A DNA stretch of 64,000 nt from Methylobacterium planeticum. Lineage in GTDB: Bacteria > Pseudomonadota > Alphaproteobacteria > Rhizobiales > Beijerinckiaceae. Position numbers and translations under genes: made by a program. The notes under the pieces are model-generated. The model did not search any database. It was not told where the DNA came from and saw only the letters and a list, made by a program, of their open reading frames with translations. Below are positions 9,548 to 19,694 of the stretch, in pieces; position 1 is the first letter of the stretch; every line of letters begins with the position of its first letter. The stretch spans positions 124,001 to 188,000 of the forward strand of contig NZ_VZZJ01000009.1 of the NCBI RefSeq assembly GCF_008806345.1, in the 5' to 3' direction.

Positions 9548-9858
9548 TCTGTCTCCTGAACGGCCTCGATTCCAGAGGCCTGCGACGGCGGCTCGTGTTG
9601 CGGGTTGCCCTCTCGCAGTGCCGCCCGCGGACCGGTACACGGCCTTGGCGGGCTTCGCCTCCCCGCGGGGAGGGCCGACGCATTCTCTCGAGCAATGGTC
9701 GAGGGCGATCCTCCCGGCGGAGCGCGGGCTGGGCACGGGGCCGTGAGCCTGATGCGGTTCCGTCCGGACAATCGGGCGTTCCTTATCCGATCGGCGGCAA
9801 AACGGCAACAGCCCGCGGAGCGCCCGCGCGGCCCGGGATCCCGGGCCGGCGCCCGGCC
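9548..9858. other. rpsA upstream region
   Basis: No gene is seen in these 311 bases. They include a short perfect palindrome around 9658-9672 (CCTCCCCGCGGGGAGG) that could fold in the rpsA leader. S1 synthesis is autoregulated through its leader in other bacteria, but nothing here proves that. Confidence 0.4.
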
Positions 9859-10428
9859 TCAGGCGACCGGGATCGACCCGGTGCTGCGCAGCCAGACCGC
9901 GGAGGCGATCGCCAGGGGTTCGAGGGGCAGGACCACGCGCCCGTGGCGGCGGCCCCAGAGCCGGAGCCCGTCGAACTCGACCGCCCGGATCGTCAGCCAG
10001 GAGCCGAACGGGAAGGTCGCCTCGGTGCCCTCGCCCGGGCCGTAGCATTCCTCGAAGGCGAGCGGGTCGATCATGATCTGATCGTATTTCTGCAGGTGCT
10101 CGGCCATCGAGACCTTGGAGCGGAACAGCACCCGGTCCCGGTGGAAGGAGGAGAAGCAGGGCTCGAACTCGGTGAGCGTCACCCAGAGCTTGCCGCCGAT
10201 GCGCAGGTAGGGCGGGTTCGGCCCCGCCTCCCCGAAATTCGCCGGGCTCCAGCCCGCCTCGATCATCAGCGAATCGGCCAGCGTGATCGGCTCGAGCGTC
10301 CGGTCCATCCCGGCATGGGAGGCGGGGGCGAGGGTGGCGTCGGGGACGGACCCGAGGGCGGTTCCGGCCATCAGGCCCGGCGGCTCGAGCGCCGCCCGGG
10401 CGTCGATGTCGGTGGCGGGAGAAGCCAT
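9859..10428 (-). CDS. conserved protein of unknown function
   Basis: A 189-residue soluble protein with no domain I recognise. It has a proline/alanine-rich first ~45 residues, then a compact region beginning near LEPITLADSLMIEAGWSPANFGE, containing LRIGGKLWVTLTEFEPCFSSFHRDRVLF, and ending with basic and hydrophobic strands (VEFDGLRLWGRRHGRVVLPLEPLAI). No signal peptide or membrane segment is evident. ATG 10428 is chosen for the AAGGGAC just upstream; ATG 10473 is an alternative. Codon use and GC match the neighbouring housekeeping genes, so it is probably a real gene. Confidence 0.7.
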   Translation of the reverse strand: MASPATDIDARAALEPPGLMAGTALGSVPDATLAPASHAGMDRTLEPITLADSLMIEAGWSPANFGEAGPNPPYLRIGGKLWVTLTEFEPCFSSFHRDRVLFRSKVSMAEHLQKYDQIMIDPLAFEECYGPGEGTEATFPFGSWLTIRAVEFDGLRLWGRRHGRVVLPLEPLAIASAVWLRSTGSIPVA

Positions 10429-10567
10429 CGGGCGTCCCTTCGTCTCGTCATCGCGGAGTGTCGCGAACGGCACTATCGCGCATGTCGGGCCGCTTGGCGA
10501 CCGCCGAATGCGGCCGCTACCCCCGATTTGCCGGCGCCCCCTGAATTATGATTCCGGACGCGCGCCC

Positions 10568-11287
10568 TCAATCCTCGTCGTCGTCCTCCGGGCGGCGCAT
10601 GCCCTTGAGCTTGGCGAAGACCGAATCGGCGTCGAGGCGCTCCTCGCCGCGGCTGCCGTGGCGGTGCTCGTCGCGCTCCTCCGGCTCCGCCTCGGGGGCG
10701 GTCGAGACCTCGGCGGGCAGCAGGGAGGCGCCGGCATCGGCCGCCACCGCGGCGGGGCGGTCCTTGGCGGCGCGCTGCACCTCGAAATCGAGGTCGATCT
10801 GGGTGCAGAGGCCGAGGGTCACCGGGTCCATCGGCTGCAGCGAGCCCGAGTTCCAGTGGGTGCGCTCGCGGATCTGCTGGATCGTCGACTTGGTGGTGCC
10901 GACGAGGCGGATGATCTGCGCGTCCTTGAGTTCGGGATGGTTGCGCAGCAGCCAGAGGATCGCGTTCGGGCGGTCCTGGCGGCGCGAGAGCGGGGTGTAG
11001 CGCGGGCCCTTGGTGGTGCGCTTGACCTCGGGCAGCTTCACCTTCGAGACCGCGACCTTGAGGCAGTAGTTCGGCGATTTCTGCGCCTTCTCGATCTCGT
11101 CGCGGGTGAGCTGGCCGGTGGTGATCGGGTCGAGGCCCTTGATCCCGGCGGCGACCTCGCCGTCGGCGATCCCCTTCACCTCGAGGGGGTGGAGCTTGCA
11201 GAAGTCGGCGATCTGCTCGAAGGCGAGCGAGGTGTTCTCGACCAGCCACACGGCGGTCGCCTTCGGCATCAGCGGACCCTGGGACAT
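10568..11287 (-). CDS. trcR: cell cycle transcriptional regulator TrcR (DUF1013)
   Basis: A 239-residue DUF1013 protein, an alphaproteobacteria-specific family described as the transcriptional regulator TrcR. The conserved block starts at MPKATAVWLVENTSLAFEQIADFCKLH and continues through LDPITTGQLTRDEIEKAQ and RPNAILWLLRNHPELKDAQIIRLVGTTKSTIQ, which contains helix-turn-helix-like spacing. The last ~70 residues are acidic and variable. ATG 11287 (MSQGPLMPKA) is preferred over an upstream ATG at 11386 that adds a non-conserved extension. Its presence supports the alphaproteobacterial assignment. Confidence 0.9.
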   Translation of the reverse strand: MSQGPLMPKATAVWLVENTSLAFEQIADFCKLHPLEVKGIADGEVAAGIKGLDPITTGQLTRDEIEKAQKSPNYCLKVAVSKVKLPEVKRTTKGPRYTPLSRRQDRPNAILWLLRNHPELKDAQIIRLVGTTKSTIQQIRERTHWNSGSLQPMDPVTLGLCTQIDLDFEVQRAAKDRPAAVAADAGASLLPAEVSTAPEAEPEERDEHRHGSRGEERLDADSVFAKLKGMRRPEDDDED

Positions 11288-11540
11288 GGGGGAAACTCCA
11301 ACGAATGGACGGGGGACGGGACCGATCAGGAACACGCGGGCGATGGCCCGCGGGCTCCGGCCCGCTGATCCGAGGGTCCGGAGCATCCCGTCTCACGCTG
11401 TAAAAGGGGAACGTCGTCTATATAGGTTCCGGAGGGTTCCGCGCAATCGCGTTCGCGGGGGCGGCCCCCCTCCGGCGGGCCCGCCCGCGGCGCGCCCGTC
11501 CGGCGCGGCGGCCCGCCTCAGGGGGCGGGGATGGGGCGGG

Positions 11541-12485
<945 letters not shown>

Positions 12486-12699
12486 ACCGGCACACTCACG
12501 TCGAGGATCTCGGGCCGAGAAACGCTGACATTACCTGAACAGATTGCCGATCCGGCCGTATGGAACGCCGGAACGACCGGCCGGGCTCTTATCAGCGGTG
12601 GAGAAGTGTCACAATGGCTTCATGCCGCGGGCAGGCCTGCCCTGCACCGACCTGGGCCCGCCCGGGTCTCGGGTCCCGGATCGCCGGGCCTCGCCGGCC

Positions 12700-12927
12700 C
12701 TACGGCTCCAGCAGCCGGTGCAGGTGCACGATGAAGTAGCGCGTCTGCGCCTGGTCCACGGTGGCCTGGGCCTTGGCCTTCCAGGCCACCTGGGCGGAGG
12801 CGTAATCGGGGAAGATGCCGACCACGTCGAGCCCCGCGATGTCGCGGAAGCGGACGCCGTCGAGGTTCTCCAGCTCGCCCCCGAACACGAGGTGGAGCTT
12901 CTGCGTGCTGTCGATGGTCGTGGTCAT
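12700..12927 (-). CDS. DUF4170 domain protein
   Basis: A 75-residue protein (MTTTIDSTQKLHLVFGGELENLD...) matching the small DUF4170 family found next to housekeeping genes in Rhizobiales. The conserved features are the LVFGGEL start and the FPDYASAQVAWKAKAQATVDQAQTRYF block, followed by an IVHLHRLLEP end. It has no membrane segment or known motif, and its function is unknown. It lies between prs and xseA on the same strand. Confidence 0.8.
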   Translation of the reverse strand: MTTTIDSTQKLHLVFGGELENLDGVRFRDIAGLDVVGIFPDYASAQVAWKAKAQATVDQAQTRYFIVHLHRLLEP

Positions 12928-13027
12928 CGCGTGTCCTGGCAAGGCCGCCCGGCGGGACCGCGCGGCGGAGGGTTCCTCGGGGTTCGCTCGTCGCGCGGCG
13001 GAGCCCCCCGGGCCCCGCCCGTCAGGC

Positions 13028-13083
13028 AAGCCCTGGCGGACGAGGCTTGGCAGGCAAGCTTTGGCAGGCAAGCCTTGGCAGGC
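13028..13083. repeat. 14-bp tandem repeat array (4 units)
   Basis: Four 14-bp units of the form AAGCYTTGGCAGGC (Y is C or T) run without gaps from 13028 to 13083, in the 296-nt gap between xseA and the DUF4170 gene. The two left units are more diverged. No gene spans them. Confidence 0.85.
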
Positions 13084-13223
13084 AGGACTCGTGCCGCGCC
13101 AGGGTCCGGTCGCAAACGACGGCACGTCCGTCAAGCGCGCCCGGCGCGGGCGGGGGGCGCACCGCGGCGGCGGCAGGGACCGTCGAACCAGGGGCTTCCC
13201 AGGGTCTCGGCCCGAGCCGGGCC

Positions 13224-14801
13224 TCAGAACAGGCTGCCCTGGCGCGCCGCGGGGGTGTCCTCCGGGGCGCCCTCCGCCTTGGCGGCGCGCCGGCCCCGGG
13301 CCGGGTCGCCGGCGGCCGCCTCCCCCGCCGCCTCCCCCGTCCCCGCCCCGGCCGGATCCGCGGGCTTGGCGGCGCGGCGCGGGGCCCGCCGCGGCGTCCG
13401 GGGGGCCGGCTCGGTCCCGGCGAGCGGTCCCCCGTCCTCGGTGCGGACCGTGGCGGTGCCGTCGGCGAACTCGACGCGCAGGCGCTGGCCGGGGGCGAGG
13501 CCCGCGACGCCGCGCAGGGGCAGGCCGTCCTCGTCGCGCACCAGGGCGTAGCCGCGGGCGAGCACGGCCCGGTAGCCGAGGGATCCGAGGAGGCGGCCGA
13601 GGGCCGCGACCGCGTCGGCCCGCCGCGCGAGGCCGTGGACCATCGCGGTGCGGGGCCGGTGGTCGATGGCGGCGAGGCGGGCCCGGGCGCGGGCGAGGGC
13701 GAGGGCCGGCGGGTGCCGGCTCAGGCGCTCGATCACCTGCCCGAACCGGGCCCGGTAGGCGCCGGCATTGCCCGCGAGCGCCGGCCGCAGGCGGGCCTCG
13801 GCGAGGTCGAGGCGCTGGCGCTTGGCGGCCAGGAAGGCGTCGGCGTCCGGCATCGCCCGCAGCAGCGCCCGCAGGTCGGTGCGCTCCCGCTCGAGCTTGC
13901 GCAGGATCGCCCCGCCCTGGCGGCGCGCCAGGTCGTCGACCTGCGCCATCAGGTCGGTGCGCACCGGCACCGCCATCTCGGCGGCCCCCGTCGGCGTCGG
14001 GGCGCGCCGGTCCGAGACGTGGTCGATCAGCGTGGTGTCGGTCTCGTGGCCGACGGCCGAGATCAGCGGGATGGTGCCGGCGAAGGCGGCGCGCACCACC
14101 ACCTCCTCGTTGAAGGCCCAGAGGTCCTCGATCGAGCCGCCGCCGCGGGCGACGATGAGCAGGTCCGGCCGCGGGATCGGGCCGCCGGGCGTGAGGGCGT
14201 TGAAGCCCCGGATCGCCGCCGCGACCTCCTCGGCCGCCCCCTCCCCCTGCACCCGCACGGGCCAGACCAGGACGTGGCGGGGAAAGCGGTCCTCGAGGCG
14301 GTGCAGGATGTCGCGGATCACCGCGCCGGTGGGCGAGGTGACGATTCCGACGACGCCGGGCAGGTAGGGGATCGGGCGCTTGGCCTCGGGGGCGAACAGC
14401 CCCTCGGCGGCGAGGACGCGCTTGCGCTCCTCGAGCAGCGCCATCCAGGCGCCGATGCCGGCGGGCTCCAGGCTCTCGATCACGATCTGGTAGGAGGACT
14501 TGCCCGCGAAGGTCGTGATGCGCCCGGTCGCGACGACCTCGAGGCCCTCCTTGGGCTTCTGCCGCAGGCGGTTGAAGGTGCCCTTCCAGACCACCGCGTC
14601 GATGCGCGCCGTGCCGTCCTTGAGGGAGAAGTAGGCGTGGCCCGAGCCGTGCTGGCCGCGATAGCCCGAGATCTCGCCGCGCAGGCGCACGTGCCCGAAG
14701 GCGTCCTCCAGCGTCCGGCGCAGGGCCGCCGCGAGGTCGCCGACCGACCACTCGGTCTCGTTCGTGGTCGGCGCGGGCGTCAGGGCGGCGAGGATGGACA
14801 T
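13224..14801 (-). CDS. xseA: exodeoxyribonuclease VII large subunit
   Basis: XseA with the small subunit XseB degrades single-stranded DNA in repair. The 525-residue protein has the N-terminal OB-fold ([32 protein letters not shown]...) and the central catalytic domain with [38 protein letters not shown] and [29 protein letters not shown] predicted coiled-coil region follows, then a basic, low-complexity tail of about 70 residues ([17 protein letters not shown]...). xseB is not in the window. It is divergent from purD. Confidence 0.96.
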   Translation of the reverse strand: MSILAALTPAPTTNETEWSVGDLAAALRRTLEDAFGHVRLRGEISGYRGQHGSGHAYFSLKDGTARIDAVVWKGTFNRLRQKPKEGLEVVATGRITTFAGKSSYQIVIESLEPAGIGAWMALLEERKRVLAAEGLFAPEAKRPIPYLPGVVGIVTSPTGAVIRDILHRLEDRFPRHVLVWPVRVQGEGAAEEVAAAIRGFNALTPGGPIPRPDLLIVARGGGSIEDLWAFNEEVVVRAAFAGTIPLISAVGHETDTTLIDHVSDRRAPTPTGAAEMAVPVRTDLMAQVDDLARRQGGAILRKLERERTDLRALLRAMPDADAFLAAKRQRLDLAEARLRPALAGNAGAYRARFGQVIERLSRHPPALALARARARLAAIDHRPRTAMVHGLARRADAVAALGRLLGSLGYRAVLARGYALVRDEDGLPLRGVAGLAPGQRLRVEFADGTATVRTEDGGPLAGTEPAPRTPRRAPRRAAKPADPAGAGTGEAAGEAAAGDPARGRRAAKAEGAPEDTPAARQGSLF

Positions 14802-15028
14802 GGGGCCCGAGGCTAGCGGCGGCGGGCGCGCCGGTCGAGGGCGCGGCGGACACGCCCGGCGATCATTCGGGCCTTCCCGGGCCTCCCGCCTCCCCGCCCC
14901 CGCCTCCCCGCGCCCCTTCCCCGCGCCCCGCGCGCCGGGGCGAAAACCGGCCTTCCGGTGCGCGACGCGCGCCGGACGCCAGAATCATCCTTCCCTCGGA
15001 GCCTGTTTTTGGGGAAAACCCCCTCCTG

Positions 15029-16312
15029 ATGAACATCCTTCTGATCGGCTCCGGCGGCCGCGAGCACGCGCTGGCCTACGCTCTCTCGAAGAGCCCGCTC
15101 TGCACCCGCCTGTTCACCGCGCCGGGCAATCCCGGCACGGCCCAGCACGGGGAGAACCGGCCCGACCTGCCCATCGCGGACCACGCGGCGGTGCGCGCCT
15201 TCTGCGAGCGCAACGGCGTCGGCCTCGTGGTGGTGGGGCCCGAGGCCCCCCTGGTGGCGGGCCTCGTCGACGACCTGACGGCGGCGGGCCTGCGCACCTT
15301 CGGGCCGACGCGGGCCGCGGCCCAGCTCGAGGGCTCGAAGGGCTTCACCAAGGACCTCTGCGCCGAGTACGGCATCCCCACCGCCGCCTTCGCGCGGTTC
15401 CAGGCCCTCGAGCCGGCGCTCGCCTACCTGCGGGAGACGGGCGCCCCGATCGTCGTCAAGGCGGACGGGCTCGCGGCCGGCAAGGGCGTGACCGTGGCCG
15501 AGACCGTGGATCAGGCCGAGGCCGCGATCCGGGCCCTGTTCGCGGAGCCGGGGGCGCAGATCGTCATCGAGGAATGCATGACCGGCGAGGAGGCGAGCTT
15601 CTTCGCCCTCTGCGACGGCACCCGCGCCATCCCGATCGGCACCGCCCAGGACCACAAGCGCGTCTTCGACGGCGACCGGGGCCCGAATACCGGCGGGATG
15701 GGGGCCTACTCGCCCGCCACCATCGTGACCCCGGCGATCGAGCGGATCGTGATGGACCGCATCATCGCGCCGACGCTCCAGGGCATGCGGGCGCGGGGGA
15801 TGCCCTTCACCGGCATCCTCTATGCCGGGCTGATGCTCACCGAGGACGGGCCGAAGCTCATCGAGTACAACACCCGCTTCGGCGACCCGGAGGCGCAGGT
15901 GCTGATGCCGCGCCTCGCCTCGGACCTCGTGCCCGCCCTGCTCTCGGCCTGCGACGGGGACCTCTCGGGCGTCATCCTCGAGTTCGACGAGCGCCGGGCC
16001 GCCCTCACGGTGGTGATGGCGGCGGCGGGCTATCCCGGCACGGTGGTGCGGGGCTCGACGATCCGGGGCGTGGCGGAGGCGGAGGCGAGCGACGCGGTCT
16101 TCGTCTTCCAGGCCGGCACCCGGGCCGAGGGCGGCCGGCTCCTGGCCGATGGCGGCCGGGTGCTCGCCGTGACGGCGCTCGGCGACAGCGTGATGGAGGC
16201 CCAGGCCCGCGCCTACGCGGCGGTCGCCCGGATCGACTGGCCGGAGGGCTTCTGCCGCCGCGACATCGGCCGGCGGGCCGTCGCCCGCGAGGTCGCGGGC
16301 GGGGGGATCTGA
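15029..16312 (+). CDS. purD: phosphoribosylamine-glycine ligase (GAR synthetase)
   Basis: PurD catalyses the second step of de novo purine synthesis, an ATP-grasp ligation of glycine to phosphoribosylamine. At 427 residues it has the normal bacterial length. The N-domain starts with LLIGSGGREHAL. The ATP-grasp blocks are IVVKADGLAAGKGVTV and QIVIEECMTGEEASFFAL, and metal and substrate sites lie in RGPNTGGMGAYSP and LIEYNTRFGDPEAQVLMPRL. ATG 15029 follows a 227-nt divergent spacer shared with xseA. Confidence 0.97.
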   Translation: MNILLIGSGGREHALAYALSKSPLCTRLFTAPGNPGTAQHGENRPDLPIADHAAVRAFCERNGVGLVVVGPEAPLVAGLVDDLTAAGLRTFGPTRAAAQLEGSKGFTKDLCAEYGIPTAAFARFQALEPALAYLRETGAPIVVKADGLAAGKGVTVAETVDQAEAAIRALFAEPGAQIVIEECMTGEEASFFALCDGTRAIPIGTAQDHKRVFDGDRGPNTGGMGAYSPATIVTPAIERIVMDRIIAPTLQGMRARGMPFTGILYAGLMLTEDGPKLIEYNTRFGDPEAQVLMPRLASDLVPALLSACDGDLSGVILEFDERRAALTVVMAAAGYPGTVVRGSTIRGVAEAEASDAVFVFQAGTRAEGGRLLADGGRVLAVTALGDSVMEAQARAYAAVARIDWPEGFCRRDIGRRAVAREVAGGGI

Positions 16313-16448
16313 CGCCGGCCCGCCGACCGGCGGCGGACGCTAACGCGGCGTTCACCAAGTTCCGCTTCCATCGGTGCGCCGGCCCGGTCCGGGGCGGCCC
16401 CGGACGCACGGCGCCGGGCGTGATGCGAGAAGCTCGAAAGACCCGTCG

Positions 16449-16589
16449 ATGTCCCAGGCGCTGGCTCAACTCCTGATCATGATCGCCTCCGTGATGGGCG
16501 GCGTCCTGTTCCTCGACACCTTCGACGCGCCCGCCCGCCGCATGGCCAGGCGCGTGGCCGGCCTCTCCAAGGGGCTCTCGGGCAAGTAG
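16449..16589 (+). CDS. small single-pass membrane protein
   Basis: A 46-residue protein (MSQALAQLLIMIASVMGGVLFLDTFDAPARRMARR...) with one hydrophobic segment (about residues 7-24) and a basic C-terminal tail ending LSKGLSGK. Purine-rich sequence upstream (CGAAAGACCCGTCG) could serve as a weak ribosome site. No family is recognised. The hydrophobic-plus-basic pattern and clean start/stop make it plausible; an in-frame start at 16374 would add a Pro/Arg-rich extension and is less likely. Confidence 0.5.
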   Translation: MSQALAQLLIMIASVMGGVLFLDTFDAPARRMARRVAGLSKGLSGK

Positions 16590-16768
16590 CCGGGGGCAAG
16601 TAGCCAGACCGGGCGGCCTGACACCCCCCGGGGCGCCGCGCCGCCGCCCGGTGCGTCCCTGCGCGTGTGGTGTCCCCGCGCGAGGCCTCTTCGCGCGCCC
16701 GCGCGGGAGCGCTAGGGTGTCGCGCCCCCGGGCGCCGAACCGGGGCGGATCACGGGAGGACGCACCTC

Positions 16769-17677
16769 ATGGCCGACGTGCAGGCGGATCTGTTTCCGGG
16801 CTTCGAGGCCCTCTGGATCGACGGGCCGGGGGGCCGCGCCTTCGCCCGCGCGGGCGGGCCGGCGGACGGGCCGCCCCTGCTCCTGCTCCACGGCTTCCCG
16901 CAGACCCACGCGATGTGGCACCGCCTCGCCCCGAGCCTGGCACGCACCCACCGGGTGGTCTGCCTCGACCTCAAGGGCTACGGCTGGTCCGACGCACCCC
17001 CGGGGGATGCCGGCCACGAGGCCTACGCCAAGCGGACCCAGGGACGCGAGATCGTCGCCCTGATGGAGCGCATCGGCCACGTCCACTTCGCGATCGCCGG
17101 GCACGACCGCGGCGCCCGCGTCGCCTACCGCCTCGCCCTCGACGAGCCCGGACGGGTGGCGCGCCTCGCCCTCCTCGACATCGTGCCGACCCTCGTCCAG
17201 TGGGAGCGGATCGAGGCGCATCCCGGCATGAACGCGCACTGGCCCTTCCTCGCCGGGCCCGCGCCCGAGACCGCGATCGGGCGCGGGCCCGACGCCTATT
17301 TCGAGGGGCTCCTGCGCGACTGGACCAGGACGCACGACCTCGCGGCCTTCGCGCCCGACGCCCTCGCGCTCTACCGCCAGTCCTGGAACGTGCCCGAGCG
17401 CATCCACGCCATGTGCGAGGATTACCGGGCCGGCGCGGGGCCGGACCGGGCGGCGGACGCGGCCGACCTCGCGGCGGGCCGGACCCTCGCGATGCCGACC
17501 CTGCTCCTGTCGAGCGACGCCTATCTCGAGCACGGCAAGCCCGAGACCGCCCTCGCCGCCTGGCGGCGCACCTTCGCGCCGGCCATCACCGGCTCGGTGA
17601 TCGCCTCCGGCCACTTCCTCGCCGAGGAGAATCCCGGGGCGGCGCTGCCCGCCCTCCAGGCCTTCCTCTCCGGCTGA
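16769..17677 (+). CDS. alpha/beta hydrolase resembling fluoroacetate dehalogenase
   Basis: A 302-residue alpha/beta-hydrolase. The nucleophile elbow is GHDRGAR with Asp (D113) instead of Ser, as in haloacetate dehalogenases and epoxide hydrolases. The residues that form the carboxylate and halide sites of characterised fluoroacetate dehalogenase appear at matching places: R114 and R117, D137, H157-W158 (NAHWPF), Y219 and H282 (ASGHF). The oxyanion region is LLHGFPQTHAMW. GGGAGGA precedes ATG 16769. It probably hydrolyses short haloacids, although the natural substrate is unknown. The convergent SDR ends 12 nt away. Confidence 0.85.
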   Translation: MADVQADLFPGFEALWIDGPGGRAFARAGGPADGPPLLLLHGFPQTHAMWHRLAPSLARTHRVVCLDLKGYGWSDAPPGDAGHEAYAKRTQGREIVALMERIGHVHFAIAGHDRGARVAYRLALDEPGRVARLALLDIVPTLVQWERIEAHPGMNAHWPFLAGPAPETAIGRGPDAYFEGLLRDWTRTHDLAAFAPDALALYRQSWNVPERIHAMCEDYRAGAGPDRAADAADLAAGRTLAMPTLLLSSDAYLEHGKPETALAAWRRTFAPAITGSVIASGHFLAEENPGAALPALQAFLSG

Positions 17678-17689
17678 GGCTGAGAGACC

Positions 17690-18394
17690 TCAGAAGCGCT
17701 CGACGAAGGGGCGCAGCGCGATCTCCGAGGTCCAGGCGCTGCGGTCCTGGCCGAGGATGTCGCCGTAGGCCCGCGCGATGGCGTCGGGGTCGAGGGTGCT
17801 GTCGGGGGCGTCCGCCGGCTCGCCGCTGCGCGCGGGGTTCCGGATGGCGCCGTCCACGATGACGTGCGCCACGTGGATGCCCTGCGGCTGCAGCTCGCGC
17901 GACAGGCTCTCGGCGAGGCCGCGCAGGCCGAACTTGCCCATCGCGAAGGGGGCGGAGCCGGCGAATCCCTTCACGCTCGCCGAGGCGCCGGTGAACAGGA
18001 GCGCCCCGTGCCGCGCCGGCAGCATGCGCCGGGCCGCGGCCTGCGCCACCAGGAAGCCCCCGTAGGCCGTGACCATCAGGGACCGGGCCACCGCCTCGGG
18101 GTCGAGGTCGACCAGGGGGCCGCGCAGGCGCCCGCTCGCGTTGTAGACCACGACGTCCGGGTGGCCGCCGAGCGCCGGCTCCAGCCGGGCGAACAGGGCC
18201 TCGACCTCGCCGGGCCGGCTCGCGTCGCAGGCGTGCAGCGCCGCCCCGGTCCCGGCCGCGAGGTCCGCGAGCTTGTCGACGCTGCGGGCGGCGAGCCCGA
18301 CCCGCATCCCCCGCCCGGCGAAGTGGCGGGCGAGGGCGGCGCCGAGGCCGGACCCGGCGCCGACGATGAGGGCGCGCTGATAGAGCGGAACCAT
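17690..18394 (-). CDS. short-chain dehydrogenase/reductase family protein with Phe at the catalytic Tyr position
   Basis: A 234-residue classical-type SDR fold. It has the NAD(P)-binding GAGSGLGAALA near residue 12, CDASR, an NAS(G) in place of NNAG, and Ser138 in TGASAS. The YxxxK motif reads FAMGK (F150, K154), so the catalytic Tyr is replaced by Phe. The C-terminal block HVAHVIVDGAI is characteristic of a distinct SDR subgroup. AGGAAG precedes ATG 18394. Either this subgroup uses other chemistry or the protein binds nucleotide without normal dehydrogenase activity. The gene is convergent with the dehalogenase-like hydrolase. Confidence 0.85.
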   Translation of the reverse strand: MVPLYQRALIVGAGSGLGAALARHFAGRGMRVGLAARSVDKLADLAAGTGAALHACDASRPGEVEALFARLEPALGGHPDVVVYNASGRLRGPLVDLDPEAVARSLMVTAYGGFLVAQAAARRMLPARHGALLFTGASASVKGFAGSAPFAMGKFGLRGLAESLSRELQPQGIHVAHVIVDGAIRNPARSGEPADAPDSTLDPDAIARAYGDILGQDRSAWTSEIALRPFVERF

Positions 18395-18471
18395 GGCTCG
18401 TCTTCCTCCTCTGGGGCCCCCTCCCGCGCGCGTTCGGGGCCGGTTGCGGGTCTCTCGGCGGAGGCGCGTCC

Positions 18472-18936
18472 TCACCTCCGCCGCGAACCGAAGAACGCCC
18501 GCAGCAGGCCGGCGGCCTCCGCCTCGCGCAGGCCGCCATAGACCTCGGGGGCGTGGTGGCAGGTCGGCTGGTTGAACACCCGCGGCCCGTGCTCGACGCC
18601 GCCGCCCTTCGGGTCGGGGGCCGCGAAGTAGAGCCGGCGGATGCGCGCGAAGGAGATCGCGCCCGCGCACATCGGGCAGGGCTCCAGGGTGACGTAGAGG
18701 TCGCAATCGATCAGGCGCGCGTCGCCGATCGCCGCGCAGGCCGCCCGGATCGCCAGGATCTCCGCATGCGCGGTCGGGTCGTTCAGGGCCCGGGGCCGGT
18801 TGTGGGCGACCGCCAGCACCGAGCCCCCGCGCGTCACCGCCGCGCCGACGGGCACCTCCCCCTCGGCCGCCGCCCGGCGGGCGGCCGCGAAGGCGAGGCT
18901 GAGGGGGTCGGGATCGGGCGGGATCGCGGTCGGCAC
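18472..18936 (-). CDS. tadA: tRNA-specific adenosine deaminase
   Basis: TadA converts A34 to inosine in tRNA-Arg(ACG). The 154-residue protein has the cytidine-deaminase zinc site: His57-Ala-Glu59 (TAHAEI) with the proton-shuttling Glu, and Cys87/Cys90 (EPCPMCAGA). It also shows VPVGAAV and the C-terminal helix AAGLLRAFFGSRR. It lies 77 nt upstream of the SDR on the same strand. The pseudouridine synthase gene rluB and rsmD, also RNA-modifying, are nearby on the other strand. Confidence 0.95.
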   Translation of the reverse strand: MPTAIPPDPDPLSLAFAAARRAAAEGEVPVGAAVTRGGSVLAVAHNRPRALNDPTAHAEILAIRAACAAIGDARLIDCDLYVTLEPCPMCAGAISFARIRRLYFAAPDPKGGGVEHGPRVFNQPTCHHAPEVYGGLREAEAAGLLRAFFGSRRR

Positions 18937-19090
18937 GGCCCCGGTTCTAGCCCCCGCCCCCGCTTCCGGGAAGGGTCCGGGCGCCGGTGCCGGGCCGGTG
19001 CCGGGATGTTAATTGGCGGAACATTCGCGACCGCGTGCCCGTTCTGATCCCAAGGCAGTCGATCCACAGCCTGAAGTCGAGGAGACACCG

Positions 19091-19294
19091 ATGAGCAGCA
19101 CCACGGACAAGCTGAAGGGCGCCGCCAACGAGGCGATCGGCAACGTCAAGCAGGGGGTCGGCAAGGCCACCGACAACGACAAGCTCCAAGCCGAGGGCAA
19201 GGCGCAGGAACTGAAGGGCGATGCGCAGCGTACGGTCGGAGACGCCAAGGACGGCGTGAAGGACGTCGCCGACGCCGCCAAGAAGAAGCTCTGA
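19091..19294 (+). CDS. CsbD family stress protein
   Basis: A 67-residue hydrophilic protein ([46 protein letters not shown]...) with the CsbD pattern. CsbD-type genes are general-stress genes; the molecular role is unknown. ATG 19091 has GGAG 8 nt upstream, and longer upstream frames lack conservation. The DUF1328 gene, another small stress-associated family, follows 72 nt downstream, so the two may be co-transcribed. Confidence 0.92.
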   Translation: MSSTTDKLKGAANEAIGNVKQGVGKATDNDKLQAEGKAQELKGDAQRTVGDAKDGVKDVADAAKKKL

Positions 19295-19366
19295 TCGGCT
19301 TCCTCCCGGCGGAACCGGCGGCCAAGCGTGGCCGTTGAGCGGCATCGTCACCATCAGGAGGACACC

Positions 19367-19543
19367 ATGATCGGTTGGGCAGTCACTTTCCTCGTCGTCG
19401 CGGTCATCGCCGCGCTGCTCGGGTTCGGCGGCATCGCCGGAACCGCCATGGAGGCGGCCAAGATCGTCTTCTTCGTCGCCATCGCGCTGTTCCTGATCTC
19501 CGCCGTGTTCGGCGTGATGCGGGGCCGCTCGCCCCGGCTCTGA
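19367..19543 (+). CDS. DUF1328 family small membrane protein
   Basis: A 58-residue protein with two hydrophobic segments (about 3-25 and 31-50; [22 protein letters not shown] and [20 protein letters not shown]) and a short basic tail. This is the standard layout of DUF1328 (YtjA-like) inner-membrane peptides, usually stress-induced in Rhizobiales. CAGGAGGACACC before ATG 19367 is a near-perfect ribosome site. Two hairpins, the second a clear terminator, follow. Confidence 0.92.
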   Translation: MIGWAVTFLVVAVIAALLGFGGIAGTAMEAAKIVFFVAIALFLISAVFGVMRGRSPRL

Positions 19544-19557
19544 CCGGAGCGTGAGAC

Positions 19558-19579
19558 GGGGCGTCCCGAGAGACGCCCC
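19558..19579 (+). terminator. GC-rich hairpin after the DUF1328 gene
   Basis: An exact 8-bp stem (GGGGCGTC/GACGCCCC) with a 6-nt loop lies 15 nt after the stop codon. It has no U-tract of its own and probably works with the stronger terminator just downstream, or protects the 3' end. Confidence 0.5.
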
Positions 19580-19599
19580 GGACGGGCCTTGACGAGCGA

Positions 19600-19623
19600 G
19601 GCGGCCCCCGGGCCGCCTTTTTT
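19600..19623 (+). terminator. rho-independent terminator
   Basis: The stem GGCGGCCC/GGGCCGCC with a 2-nt loop is followed by six T residues. It ends the csbD-DUF1328 transcript just before the rluB gene. Confidence 0.9.
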
Positions 19624-19694
19624 CGTTCGCCCCGCCCCGGATGAAGGCCACGGACGTCTCGCGCCGGGCAACCCGCTCTGTTATGGGGCTTGGC

